Shown here in pieces: positions 1-12,200 of a stretch of 64,000 bases of DNA; position 1 is the stretch's first letter, and each line of letters begins with the position of its first letter. The notes under the pieces were generated by a model, which saw only the letters and a program-made list of their open reading frames with translations, was not told where the DNA came from and searched no databases. The position numbers and the translations under genes were made by a program. The DNA lies in NCBI RefSeq assembly GCF_039555335.1, contig NC_092644.1, positions 49,985,281-50,049,280 on the forward strand, in the 5' to 3' direction. This stretch comes from Amphiura filiformis (taxonomy: Eukaryota > Echinodermata > Ophiuroidea > Amphilepidida > Amphiuridae).

Positions 1-360
1 TGAGGTTTACGACCCTTATCTGGGGTTAACGACCCTTATCTAGAGTTAAGGCGCCTTATGTGGGGTTTAGATGCATTATCTTAGGTTTATGTTCCTCATT
101 TAGGGTTAAAGCGCCTTATTTGGGGTTTAGACTGCTTTATCGGCGGTCTTATACGTCCCTTATCTGGGGTTACGGCGCATTATCTGGGGTTTAGATGCCT
201 TATCTGGGTTTAGACTGCGATATGCTAAGGTTAAGGCATCTTAGCCATAGGTAAGGAACGTAAACCCAGGATAAGGCCGTCTAAACCACAAATAAGGCGC
301 CTTATCCCTAGATAAGGGATGTAAACCCAAGATCATAAGAGACATGAACCCAAGATAAGG
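1..360. repeat. Degenerate 27-30 bp minisatellite that switches strand
   Basis: About ten diverged copies of a GGGTTTAGATGCCTTATCT-like unit run to about 235. The same unit then appears as its reverse complement (AAACCCAGGATAAGGC, GATAAGGGATGTAAACCC) to about 360. No gene is seen. Confidence 0.75.
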
Positions 361-426
361 CGGAAATGACACACTTGTGCTTCTGCTCTCATTCAAAAAT
401 CACATTTACGCTCTACCAAATGGGGG

Positions 427-900
427 CCATCTTGGATTTCTGGGCAAAAATTAAGTTATTACGTCAAATTAATGTCAGATTCGGATTTCTTGGGGTCGAC
501 TTACCGGAAAAAGTGTCTTTGTACACGATTTTAGGTAATCTGGTTCAAAACTTATTTTTTTCAAGATGGCGCCGGCGGCCACCATCTTGGATTTCTGGGT
601 AAATATGAGTTCGTAATGTCAAAGTAATGTCAAATTTGAAATCCTTGTGGTCGACTTATCCAAAAAAGTGTCTTTGTACACGATTTTAGGTCCTCTTGTT
701 CAAAACTAAATTTTTCAAGATGGTGCCGGCCACCATCTTGGATTTCTGGGTGAAAATGATGCCGTAATGTCAAACTAATGTCAGAATCGGAATCCTTGTA
801 CTCGACTTATCCAAAAAAGTGTCTTTGTGCATGATTATAGGTGCTCTGGTTCAAAACTTATATTTTCAAAATGGTGGCGGCGGCCATTTTGGATTTTGGC
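427..900. repeat. Three tandem copies of a unit of about 150 bp
   Basis: CCATCTTGGATTTCTGGG recurs at 427, 582 and 732, with a worn copy at 884. Between them AGTGTCTTTGTACACGATTT and GGTTCAAAACTTA repeat at the same phase. The short reading frame across the first unit is incidental. Confidence 0.85.
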
Positions 901-1034
901 CTCTAGCGAAAAATGCCGGGATTTTCGTGAGGGACATGGTGGCTAATTTTTTTCTAAATGGTCCATAGAAGACGAATCAATCGTCAAACCTTACTAGCCA
1001 GAGAGTGGTCACCAAAGTGAACTTTTTCCCCTAA

Positions 1035-1150
1035 CTATTTTGTACATATACATTATGTAGCCAGAGGTTTCCAGTGATATAAAAATCTCAACTTTTTTTG
1101 AGAAAAGTGGGGGGATGAGGCTGTGGATCACGAAATGCCCCTTTAAAGAT
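1035..1150. repeat. Interspersed repeat, inverted copy at 9288-9405
   Basis: The stretch with ACATTATGTAGCCAGAGG, CCAGTGATATAAAAATCTCA and GATCACGAAATGCCC reappears in reverse complement at 9288-9405. It abuts the foldback element that starts near 1135. Confidence 0.8.
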
Positions 1151-1985
1151 TTAAATATGCCTATCATGCGAGTATTTTGAGGGGGGCTTTGGGGGCACGC
1201 GCACGAGCACCCTAGGGTATAAGCAGGGGGCGGCAAAAAAGAAGGGGCAGGGGAAGATGAAGGGGCGGCTATTAATGGACAGAATGGGCAGCAAGAAAAA
1301 AATTAATTTGCTCTAATCAAAGTTACCCCGCATTTGGGGCAACTTTGGCTCGGAGTCAGAGTTACATTCCATGAAGCAAAAAAAAACATTCAACAGAATA
1401 ATTACACCCCCTCTCCACAATTACCCCCCACCGCCTGGAGCCAGGGCCGAATTGACCTTTTGGGGGGCCCTGGGCCAGGCCAAAATTTGGAGGCCCCAAA
1501 CTCACCGTGAGAAGACATCATACACTCAAGTGGCCAAGTTTTAGCTCGCGCCTAAAAAAAAAAATTTTAGACTATTTTAGTTCAAATTCAAGCTGAAATT
1601 TGCTATAAACCGGCCAGTGCGGTAAAATGGAAGATGCACACTGCACAAGGCAATTTTGGGGGCCCCAATAATTTGGGGGCACTGGGCCCGGGCGGGCCCA
1701 TCTGGCCCTATAGTAGGCCTAAATCCGGCCCTGCCTCGAGCTGCATGTGGCGGCCCTGTAGGCGACCAATGGTATACCGTAGGCCTATGGTTTAGGGCCT
1801 ACCGTTAGTTTTCAATAAGTTCCGTCCTTTTCATTAATAATTTTTCTTGCTGCCCATTCTGTCCTGCACTTTTTTCCCTTCATCTTCCCCTGCTCTTATT
1901 TTTTGCCGCCCCTACCTTTACCACGGGGGCCGCCCCAAAGCACCCCTATACGCGCATGATAGGCCTATAAATCTTTAAGGGGCTG
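1135..1985. mobile_element. Palindromic foldback element, interrupted
   Basis: Arms of roughly 160 bp face each other. The left has GCCTATCATGCGAG and CAGGGGAAGATGAAGGG with GACAGAATGGGCAGCAAG; the right (about 1830-1985) has their reverse complements CTTGCTGCCCATTCTGTC, CCCTTCATCTTCCCCTG and CGCGCATGATAGGC. A hAT-like MITE sits between the arms. Confidence 0.75.
1442..1733. mobile_element. hAT-like MITE (CAGGGCCG ends)
   Basis: Ends CAGGGCCGAATT and, inverted, CAGGGCCGGATT. Flanked by CCTGGAGC (1434-1441) and CCTCGAGC (1734-1741), an 8-bp target-site duplication with one mismatch. 292 bp, no coding capacity; inner GGGGGCCC stretches are also partly inverted. Confidence 0.75.
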
Positions 1986-4652
1986 TGCAATAAATATAGC
2001 TAATAGGCCTAGGTCTAATTATGAGCCCGGGGGCAACATTTCCAAACGGATCACCAAAAATCGCTTGCCCCCTCCCCTACCTCCCCTCTTGCCTCTCGGC
2101 CTGCCAAAAATTCTTTGCCCCCCTTAGGCCTAGGCCTACATGCCAAATTTGTAGGGATCCCAATTTGCAAACCTTAAAATGTTCTACATAGGGCCTATAA
2201 GCATAGGCCTATGTTGTGAGCGCAGCAAGGAAAATTGGCATATTTAAGCGTTTTCTGTTTTCCTATTTTAAACCTTTTTAGAGCGTTTTATTTAAAAGGT
2301 GCCCATGAATGTGTGCCAAAAATAGCCCCCCCCCTCGGCTTGCCAAAAATTGCTAAGGAGAAGGTCTCTCAGGTCTAATTTCCTCAAAATTGACGAAATA
2401 CCGTAATTGATATTTTTTACCAAAAAGTTTTTTAAAAAAATTTCAGGAACAATAAAAATCGATCTTTATGAACAAAGATGTGTGCTTGGTTAATTTAATT
2501 TAACCCTTTTGCCGGCCTTTTTGGTTCCCCCACTTTGAGGTGCCAACACAATTGCGGTGCCAACAAATCTTTGCCCCCACCCCGGTCCATTTACCACCTC
2601 CCCGCATGATTTTGGGGAACCAGTCCAATGATTTAAAAACCTTGCGTTTTTTTTTCATCACCCCCCCCCACCCCACCCTCCCCCGTCCATTCACCACCTC
2701 GGGGATTCATCACATAAGGCCCGAAGGTAAACTGGAAATCCATCCTGAATCAATCAATCAACAGCTGCATAAGCTTAGTTTATACTTAATCGCTCAGCGA
2801 CAAGCGATTGGTATTTGACCAATGAGCTATCACGCTTTTCCCAACGCAATAAAAAGTGGCCTACCTCATTGGCGTAGTAACCAATCGCTATCGCTTAGCG
2901 ATATAGTATAATTTCAGCTTTTACATGTAAACACAATCGGTGACTGAGCATGCTGGGAAACACGTCAGCGTAGAAAAATAAATATGGCGACTACCATGGG
3001 ATCCGGAATTCTGTGTCGTGTATGCCCATTTTGATGTTGTTATTTTATCCCGATCCTGACACAAAGACACCATATAATGATGCATGGGTCACCAAATAAA
3101 AGTCGTGATTTTATATCATTTACGGTAGCCGAAGATAGTGGCACGTACAATAATAGCAAAGGGAAAAGGAAACAGTCATGTTGGAGGGTAAGCTTAAAAT
3201 TTACTAATTTTTCATAGTAATTTTGTAGGTACATGTATGCTAGGTGAATTCAAATTTGCCATCAAACTGCATCATTTTACATATCATATCAAATTAAAGC
3301 CCTTGAGTAAAGAAAGCCAAAACTGAAAACATTTTTGTTAATGTTATAGCACTTTCCATAACAAAGTTACATCTTGTCGAAGATTGACTTTCATCAAAAA
3401 GATTCAGCTAGCAAAATTCCAAAAAAAAAGCATTTCGGGGGTGTTTTTAGATCTTAGTCTCATGATGATAGCAGCTTTTTTTAATGGAACTGCTATCAAA
3501 ATCCCTCTGAAATTCCATGTGCGAGTCTCTCATCACCAAAAAAAATCATATATTTGGGTCAAGTGAAGTATAGACAACATATTTATGTAGGTTTTCTTGA
3601 GCAAGCGGTTCTTTTAAATTTACAATGTAAATTTGTATTGCCGGTTTAGGCCATTTTGGCTTACTACTAGCAAATGTGTTAACTGACGTTTCCCTCTCAT
3701 ACCTAGTAGACATGGTAGATGTCATTATGTTTAAATGATAAAGACTGAAGTCTTGCTGGCAGGACTAGTATCTGAATATAATATTCCACCGCTGTTCATA
3801 TCGCGTACAATTCAATACAGCGCGGGGGTAGACTTATCTATAAACGCGCAGTCGTTTTACTATCACGAGAGCGCGGGTGTAACATGGCGATGTCCATGTA
3901 ACCGAAGAGCTCCAAAGAGAGCAAGCTGGGGTTTCCCGTCATATTTGATAGAATATGATGTTTTTCATACATAGGCCTACAATGTATGTATGTTTTATGT
4001 GTTGGGCAACAGGGAATACAATTTTACAAAGCCCTTGATTGCCGGTATTGCATCGCATTACATCGCAGTTTATGCAAATATTTGACTATTTCCTTTCAGA
4101 TTCCTGATGAGATTTTAAAGATTTATGTAAATATTATTGTCAATAATAAATTATGTGAATGCAAACTTGCTGACAATATACGATAGTTTAGCAAGTTGTA
4201 TTTTCACAAGCTTATCACGTCTCGCTGCCGTAGTGGTAAGAATTTTCATTCATTGACTGGTGACCCGGAAGTGTTGCAACTTGCAAAATGGGAGTGGTTA
4301 AATATGAAAGGTCAATAACTTGTTTGCTGATTGGTCCATTGGTTATGAATATTAATTAAGCTTTATTACTAATATTAGTAGGGTGGTCACATGAAAATTT
4401 CAAACCCACCCCTGGAATTGGAAATTGGAAAACGATTGTTCCTTCTGCAAAATGATTTTAAAAACCTTTTGAATCAACTCAATCGGACAATCCGTTGCGA
4501 AGATACAGCCTTTTAAAGATTCACAAAATTGGCCATTTTTACCCCATTTTAAGGAAAATCCTGATTTTGTCATAAATTGGCATATTCACAGAGCGATAAT
4601 TGTGGGAATATAAAGCCAAAGAAGGCATGAGATGTATTGTTTTTGTTTATTT
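1986..4652. other. Intergenic, no gene recognised
   Basis: Apart from the hairpin at 2776-2915 this holds AT-rich sequence, dense AGGCCTA words (1985-2230), C-rich runs near 2660-2700 and a moderately GC-rich patch at 3810-3930 with a short uninformative reading frame. No splice-bounded conserved coding was seen. Confidence 0.5.
2776..2915. mobile_element. Short hairpin MITE
   Basis: TCGCTCAGCGACAAGCGATT and ACCAATGAG on the left face CTCATTGGCGTAGTAACC and AATCGCTATCGCTTAGCGA on the right, about 50-bp arms with few mismatches. Confidence 0.65.
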
Positions 4653-5031
4653 AAGGCCGTATAAAATTAATATTTTGGTTCTCGTCCAGAGGATTTTCAT
4701 GAATTGATGAGGGAGGGAATTTTTTTTTTTTCCCAATGTAAAATCGCCATTTTCAGTAGTTTTCGGTCTTTTCCAACAGTGCTTGAAGAAACTATGAGGC
4801 ACTTTTTTTTTTTTCAAATGTGAGATTCTGAGGATAAACCCCTAGAGTACCACAAAAAGACTTGGAAGTGATCCTTGTTCTCTAATAAACTTATTTATAT
4901 GTATGAAAAATTCATAGATCATTCCAAAGTCTAAAATAATTGAAAAATCTAAAAAAAAAAAAAAATCTGACAAATCACAGAAATTGAGGAGGGAGGGGAC
5001 GAGAACCAAAACATTAGTTTTATACGGCCTA
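4653..5031. mobile_element. Inverted-repeat element with AGGCCGTATAAAA ends
   Basis: Left end AGGCCGTATAAAATTAATAT then TTTTGGTTCTCGTCC; right end is the reverse complement (GGACGAGAACCAAAACATTA, TTTTATACGGCCT). 379 bp with poly-A/T interior, no coding capacity; class not determined. Confidence 0.75.
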
Positions 5032-6208
5032 ATGTTCATTTATGCAAATATTAAATATCCAGGGTCATAATTGCTATATTTGCTTCTTTACAACATTTTT
5101 AAAATGGCTGAAATCACAAAAATAACTCTTCTGCCAGGACTTTTAAGGTACCGTAAATATATGTGATTTTCACCGTTGAGGGAGCGCTATTATGTGCCAA
5201 TTATGACCTTCAAATGCCTGTATTTCCTAAACTACACAACCAAATTGTCTGATTTTTGCACAGGATTTTGCTCTGAGGGTCTAGATTGTAAAACTCAATA
5301 TAGCATAATTGTACATCTTTGGGAAAATAGTTTTATTTGATGACAAAAAATTATTTTGTGCGTAACTTTTTTATGCGTGACCGTACAAAAATACTAGATT
5401 CACCTTCTTTACGAGCAGAATATTTTCTACCTAATTAGGTAGTCGGGTTTACACAGAAGTTACTAGGAGACAAATTATATGGAATTCAAAATGCCCAAAA
5501 GTTTTCCAACTGCTGCAGAATCTGTTACATTACATTTGTGTATGTAGGCAGGGGTACACACAATAGCTAGCATTGTGGCCACCCTAATATTATTAGGAGA
5601 ATTAGGAGTGATCAGTCAACATAATTTTCGCGATTTTTATGACATCTGATGAAGTTGGTAAGCTTATAATCACTCAATTTTGGGCTGAATCAACTTGCGT
5701 GCGTCCACAGGTTGATGAAATTTGTTGAACATTGCGTCCAGCAATACAAAAATGCGTCTGGACGCAAGAATTCGCGTCCAGCGGGAGCCTTGATTTTCAA
5801 GACGAATAAAACATAGGCAACCTTGGCTCATGGGGCCCAATAAAATTGGATTGGACATTTACTCCTCATCAGTCATTAATATTCTTCGCAAGTTGGAATT
5901 TTTCTACAACATAATCACATATAAATATATTTTGCATCTGGACCTATAAACCCTTATTTTTCTTACTGTTGTGAAAAGAATAGGCCTATTAGTATGTGTA
6001 AGTCAATATTTGTCGGGATGTGTCAACAGCCCGGTCAACAGTCCACGCCTTTGTTGGTGGGGTGTGGATGTGGATGCGGATTGGGGTGTGGGGTGCGTGT
6101 TTGGTGCAAGCTGAGGGTATTACTACAAATGATGATATCACACAAAGCTTCACACATCAGTGGTTTCGTGCAACAAAGATTACTCTAAATTTAGCAGCAT
6201 GTTGACTG
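5032..6208. other. Upstream region of MAN1B1
   Basis: AT-rich to about 5990, then a G-rich patch (6040-6110, repeated GGGTGTGGATG/GGGGTGTGGG) shortly before the start codon. A promoter or 5' UTR could lie here, but no TATA box or initiator was convincing. Confidence 0.3.
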
Positions 6209-6256
6209 ATGATGGCGTCGCAATCTACGTCTTTGCTCAACTCAGACTCTGATAAG
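6209..6256 (+). CDS. MAN1B1: MAN1B1 coding exon 1 (start codon, cytosolic tail)
   Basis: Too short for ordinary ORF calling. Reads [16 protein letters not shown] and then meets a good donor, AAG|GTAACT. An in-frame TGA lies two codons upstream (6203-6205), so translation starts at one of the two adjacent ATGs (6209 or 6212). The exon ends in phase 0, exactly what is needed to enter exon 2 in the frame that reads WKRLSRLQ, which resembles the human WKQLSRLQ just before the membrane helix. Assignment rests on this phase match and on position; there is no strong sequence similarity in the tail itself. Confidence 0.6.
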
Positions 6257-9200
6257 GTAACTTTTTTCACGGCAGTGAAATGATGCCACTTTCCCCCACA
6301 TCTCATATGCACAGTTTATCCCTTACATATCCTGTGTCATGAATAGGTATGTAGCCCACCAGCCCTGTGCTTATAAGAGTCTAGGAAATAATTCCTAATA
6401 TCTCATACCCTAGTTTGTATGCCTTTATCTAATCTTGCCACACATGACAACTTACTAATTAGCCCTAACCCGGAAAAGAGTCTGCCCAGGGTGGGAATTT
6501 TTAGCCTTTTTAGAAACATGTTTACAATTGGCTTATAGCCATCACATGCTGACAATACACATAACTGATTGGTTAATCAAAACTAGCAGGGGCCTGATTA
6601 CAAAGTAAACATATTCTGTACATAGAAAACTGTTCAGCAAGCGATTTACTTCAGAAAATTACTACATTGCACAAAACTAAGTCCATTATCTATACTCTAT
6701 AGTTAATTGAATGTTAGCTAATGTTTATTGACTCTTGTAATAACCCATGTGTAGGCCTATAAACCTGTATAATATTGGTGTTCATACATATGACCCTGAC
6801 AAAAGTTAGCAAGAGCAAGCTGTGTAATTATTTTGTTTACTTGTGATAAGATACAATTTTCTTCGTAGTTATAGCCAAATTTGTTTCTTAGTACCGTAGG
6901 TGACTTAATAAAAATTCCTTTAAAAAGGAATGGGCACCCAATGTGAGCTTGGCCGTGAGGTGGTAAATTTCATGGTGGTTAGATTTGGTATTATTATCTC
7001 TTGCAAACCCAGTGACACCTCATTATAGAAATCAGACCTGTCGATGGGTTGTAAGAGGGGATAGCCTTTTCCAGGCATGAATTGGGCCATATATAAAGAA
7101 AGTTTTGCTACTTTGCAACGCAATAAAGACCTAAATGCAAAACGAGATCCTGTAGGTGGCTCCCGAGGTGGCTTAAAAAACTAAATGCAAAATGAGGTTT
7201 TTAAAAAAATATTGTTTTCCAGAGTCAAGACGCAGGTATCATTATTAAGCCTCATATCACTTATTTATTGTCGAATAAGTGCAGAGTAGGTTAGATATGA
7301 ATACCGGTATTGAATGTTAGACCGAAGTAGCTCAAAGTATATGTACTATACACCTGATCTGTGAACTTGACTTTTTTAAAGACAAATTCTTGTTTAGGTT
7401 ACTCTAAATTTGTTCCCCATTATAGCCAAATGATGAACTTTGTCGCTGCTCATCCCTTTTTAAGGGATTTTTTTATTAAAATTATCCTGGATGATAATGT
7501 CATGAAATAAATCAATGCTTCTATAGGCTATAATAGGCCTAGTAGGCCCATTTATACCCTGATTATGCAACAAAACCAACAACCAATATTTTGTTAATCT
7601 AATTTGTAAAAATATTGGCCTATTAGACTACAACCTTGGCGAAAAAGGTTGCTACACCTGAGTGTTAATTGGCCAACATCCTTCCCCGCTCCCCTATTGC
7701 AATGTTGATTTGCACATGGAGATGAGGTTGATGGTTTAACGGTCGACGGTCGACACAAACAAATTAAAAGAAACTAGCGGGAGACCCGCTAGTTGAGTAA
7801 ACGGGAGCGGTTAGTAAACGGGAGCGGTTAGTAAACGGGAGTGGTTAGTAAACATGGTAAAACGGTGATGATAATCATGGTGTCTTGGTATAGATTATTC
7901 ATCCAGTATAGTAATGATCATGTTAGCTTGATAATGTTGTTAGGCCTACTCACTCAATCCCTCAGATTACTTTTGAAACAGCTCGTGACAGAATGATTGA
8001 TTTTAACTTTATCCCAACAAACATAAAACATTAAGGTTAGAAGAGGTTGCTAGAAAACGTTTCAATTCCAGGTTATAATAGTATAAAACATGTAAGAAAC
8101 ATGTTTAAAAGTTATGCAAAACATTTCCGTATTTGTGGACTTTCACCCACCCCTAACATTTAACCTTTTCGAGCTAATACTGAACAGTTAACGACTAATT
8201 CGGTCCCTGTTGGCTACATTTTAACATTCCCTCAGAAAAGTGGACTTTTTTGCAAATCTGTCACCCAATGACCCCCTTTTTCATCAGCTTACACCCAATG
8301 ATCCCCCCGAAATGGCTTAATAAGGCCTTTACTTTGACCACGTTTCCAATTCTGAGGGGACACAACCCCCCGCACAGCACGCGACACAATGGGGCTTCGT
8401 GGCCATTCAAGAAGGTGGTGGCAAAAACTTCGAGTGTGCCCCCCACCCCCTTTTCCCAAATTTCTGGATCCGCCACTGTCTCACAGAAGAAGTCGGTCAC
8501 GTACATACGTAGGCATACGCGCGGTAAGCCAACATTAAGTGCGTCCATACCATGCGTGTAAAGCGCGATGAAACCATGGTGCCGATGCAGCGCAGGTGCG
8601 TGACTCGCCACTTGACGCGTTTGCTGTCATGACCTGGCCCATAATGTTATTGACCTCAACGGCCTAGCAACTGACCATTTTTTTTGTTATTTCCATAGTG
8701 ATTGAATAGTTTTGCAAAAATGAACGTCAGATGGTTTAATGGCAATATGTACCCGATCAATGTACGAATAAATCAGAGCTGAAAGTCAAATCATCTCGGA
8801 GCCTGCTTCTGAACAAGATTTAGCGACTTCCTTTTATTTATATAGATTTAGATTATTTAGAAAGTGCGTGAATCAAAATTCCAAGTTTATTTTTATAACC
8901 CTAAATACATTGCCAACATATATAATCGTTGTAAATCGATGAAATTATGTGTATTTGGAACGTTTCAGGTCAATTTTCTACCATATGCATTGCATAATTT
9001 TAAACTAACATTAATATATTAGATATGGCTACAAAATTCATTCACTTCACGTGGCTCGGCGGTAAAGGCGTCGATTTGTAATGTACATGCTACGGGTTCG
9101 AATCCCTTTGTTAGTTTTGTTAAAAATTAATATTTTTCCTCTTTTAATCCTTATTATTATTGTGGGCCTAATAGTTAAACTTTACGCTATTTCATCATCA

Positions 9201-12200
9201 TTCAAAAAATTTCGGTGTACTATCTTCAGTAGACAGCATGTAATGGCGATTGAGAAGTTTTTTGACACATTTTGCATTATTTTGGCATCTTTAAAAAGGG
9301 CATTTCGTGATCCACAGACTCATCCCCCACTTTTCTCAAAAAAAGTTGAGATTTTTATATCACTGGAAACCTCTGGCTACATAATGTTTATGTACAAAAT
9401 ATTTCTTGCAGATTAATTCGTTTAGCAAAGATATCGTGAAATTTGAATTTCGTTCTGGTGCACCAGAACGAAATTACAACGCATTGTCTATGGAGCAGTG
9501 TAATACACATAATCATGCATAACTCATTTAACGCATAAAATCGGAATCAACTGAAATTTTGGGAATAGGTTTTTTCGTGGTTTTCTAATGACAAATTACA
9601 TAAATAGAGGATGCTAGGATCACGAATAATAATTTAACTCCTTTAATAATTAATAATATACTGTACATAGGCCGATACGTGTGAAAATGATGTGAAAAAA
9701 GTTATCTACGCTTAATTGTAACATGGATAAAACGGACATGATCCACTAAAAACCTGTGTGTAGCAGCAACTTGATACGATTTTCCGTTACCGATATTTAA
9801 CAGAAAATCATGCAGTTTAGAGGCCTAATTACGAAATGTGTGTAATTTAGCATATAGGGTGATTTCAGTGACCACTCCCTAAATATACCAAGTTCTTTGT
9901 CAAAATTTTTATTATGAATCAAAAGAATATTATCTACTCCCAAATCGTGTGCAATATGAAGCTCATACGACATTCCGTTTTTGAGTTATGAGACAAAAAC
10001 AAAATTTAGATGAAATATTTTGCATTCGGCTCAGACAACCTTGGCGGAAAAGGTTGCCACACCTGAGCGTTAATTGGCCAACATCCTTCCCCGCTCCCCT
10101 ATTGCAATGTTGATTTGGACAAAATCGTCATCATTTCTACATTACAGTCTCCCAACATTGAAAAATGGGGGGTGGGGAAGGGGCGAGTGTAACCTGCATG
10201 TACATTTGCAACTATTATACAAAATAATACGGAACTATCACATATTTGGCTCCGATTGTGTGCTTTTAACACCAGAACGTGCAGGTGTGGCAACAAATTT
10301 CCGCCAAGGTTGTAGTACTGTATAGCCTAAAAATTCCTGAATTATATAATGAAAAAAACGGGCAAAAACAATCAAGCGCTGCAGTCAGAAAGAAAGAAAC
10401 GAGCAAGAAAAAAGAAAAAAAAAGTGAGAAAAATAAAATAAAATAAATGGAATGGACTCGAACACGTACCAAGTTTTCCAGCTCAAAACTATAGTATTAT
10501 ATAGTCGAACGCGACCCTTCTTCCACTCAGGTATTCAATTGGTCTTGACCCATAAATGATGTTATTTTTGCAAGCCAAAAGCAGACCCAATAAAAATAAA
10601 AGTTTCTGAAAATTGCACATTGCAGATGTGGAAGAGGCTGTCACGCCTCCAGCAACGATCGTGCTGTTGATGTTGGCGCTGTGCACAGTTCTTGGTGTCT
10701 ACGTCTTACCCAATCTTTTGCATGGAGACCATCCCCCATCTGATGCTGATAGAGCTGCACTCAACCGCATACATCGGATAGAAGACCAGGCTGCTGCTGA
10801 ATTTAAAAACAAAGCCAAGGAGCATTTGGAAAATATTAAGGTACATGTATTCTATAGGTAGCCATAGTCCATGGACTGTAACTGTGGGGAGTGCTGGACC
10901 AAGCACTATGCTTCCACTGTGCCTTGAATTGTATACGGTACTAGTGACGCAAGCCAAAAGTAGTGCTATCCATGGATTGCATTTTTTATCAATTTATTAA
11001 CATTTCTGTAAGGACATATATCCTTTGTAATTTTTAATGGTTGAGGGATTAAAACTGAAGGCAATATAAAATTGCTTCTAAGTTCTATTATTTAAGGTGA
11101 GATGGGAGCCTTCAGGTCATATTTTTCCAGTTTGGGTAATTTTGCTTCAATAACTTTTTGTTGGTTACAGAGGTTTTTACAAAACTGTTTTTTCACTAGT
11201 GAATGCTGTATCATTATACATGGCTAAAAAAGGAGATGTTATTACTTTTTCACAAGCTACCAAATGTACAAAAAAGCATAACTGCCTCAAACATTTATTT
11301 TATGATTAGCCTTAATTGCATTTTTTCTCAGTTCCAATGGCATTTTCTTTAACAATTAACAAATGTAGCATTTCCATTGCTAATACATAAGCTAACCTGT
11401 CATTTTTTCTGCTAATCTAATCAGTTAAGGAGGCCTAAATCTAGGAAAAACATGTTACTTTACCCCTAACCGTACCTATGGTTTTTTTGCTATCGGAAGT
11501 TAAAGAACAAGGAGAGAAGACAAACAAAGAAGTCACCTGGCACCCCTGGGATTCGAACCTCTGAAGCACTGTTTATTCATGGATATCTGATCATGTGATG
11601 CGATGTGATTCATGGATATCATATGATGCGATGACGCAATCAGCCTAAGTCATACTCAGGGAATCGCAGGCCGGGCCAGCGAAACCGCCGTGGGTACAGG
11701 CCTTTGATCTTGTGCGTGGCATGTGATGGGTCGGAGGTTTGAATCCCGGGGTGCCAAGTGACTTCTTTGTTCATCTTCTCTCCTTTTTTGTTTGTTAACT
11801 TCTGATAGCAAAAACCATGGGTACAGTTAGGATAACTTTCTAGTGTACCCAAGTTTTGCGAAGTTTATGGGTATTTCTTCACTACTATATAATGATATAG
11901 TCAAAAAGTACTTATAAATAATGATATTCACTAGCTGGTGAATTTGGTATAAGGACTGGGTGGTTAGCAGGTTTACTGACATACCACTTTCCTTTCCTTG
12001 CCCTCCTACCAACAGAAAAGGCCGAATAAAAGAGGTCCGCCATCCATCAAGCAATACCCTCAGGAAGGTGTCGCAGGAGATGCAGTAGAACCCGCAGCAG
12101 CAGCAGATAAAAAAGTAGGTCCCAATGATAAACTCTTGCAAGTCCATCCCCGTCTGAGGATAGCCCGTGAACAAGAAGAAGAAGAGATGCGTGAACATGA

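Larger units (their letters stand above)
6257..10625. other. MAN1B1 intron 1
   Basis: Runs from GTAACT to TTGCAG. Holds a MITE fragment (7627-7725), a 17-bp minisatellite (7796-7852), a tRNA-like SINE head (9052-9110), an interspersed repeat (9288-9405) and a full MITE (10035-10313). Nothing coding was recognised elsewhere. Confidence 0.55.

Noticed and set aside
3735..3974. 79-residue ORF in a GC-richer patch
   Set aside because: No family resemblance, splice signals or neighbouring exons.
9052..9125. Functional tRNA gene
   Set aside because: Has A-box-like and B-box words but no convincing acceptor or anticodon stem pairing; treated as a SINE head.
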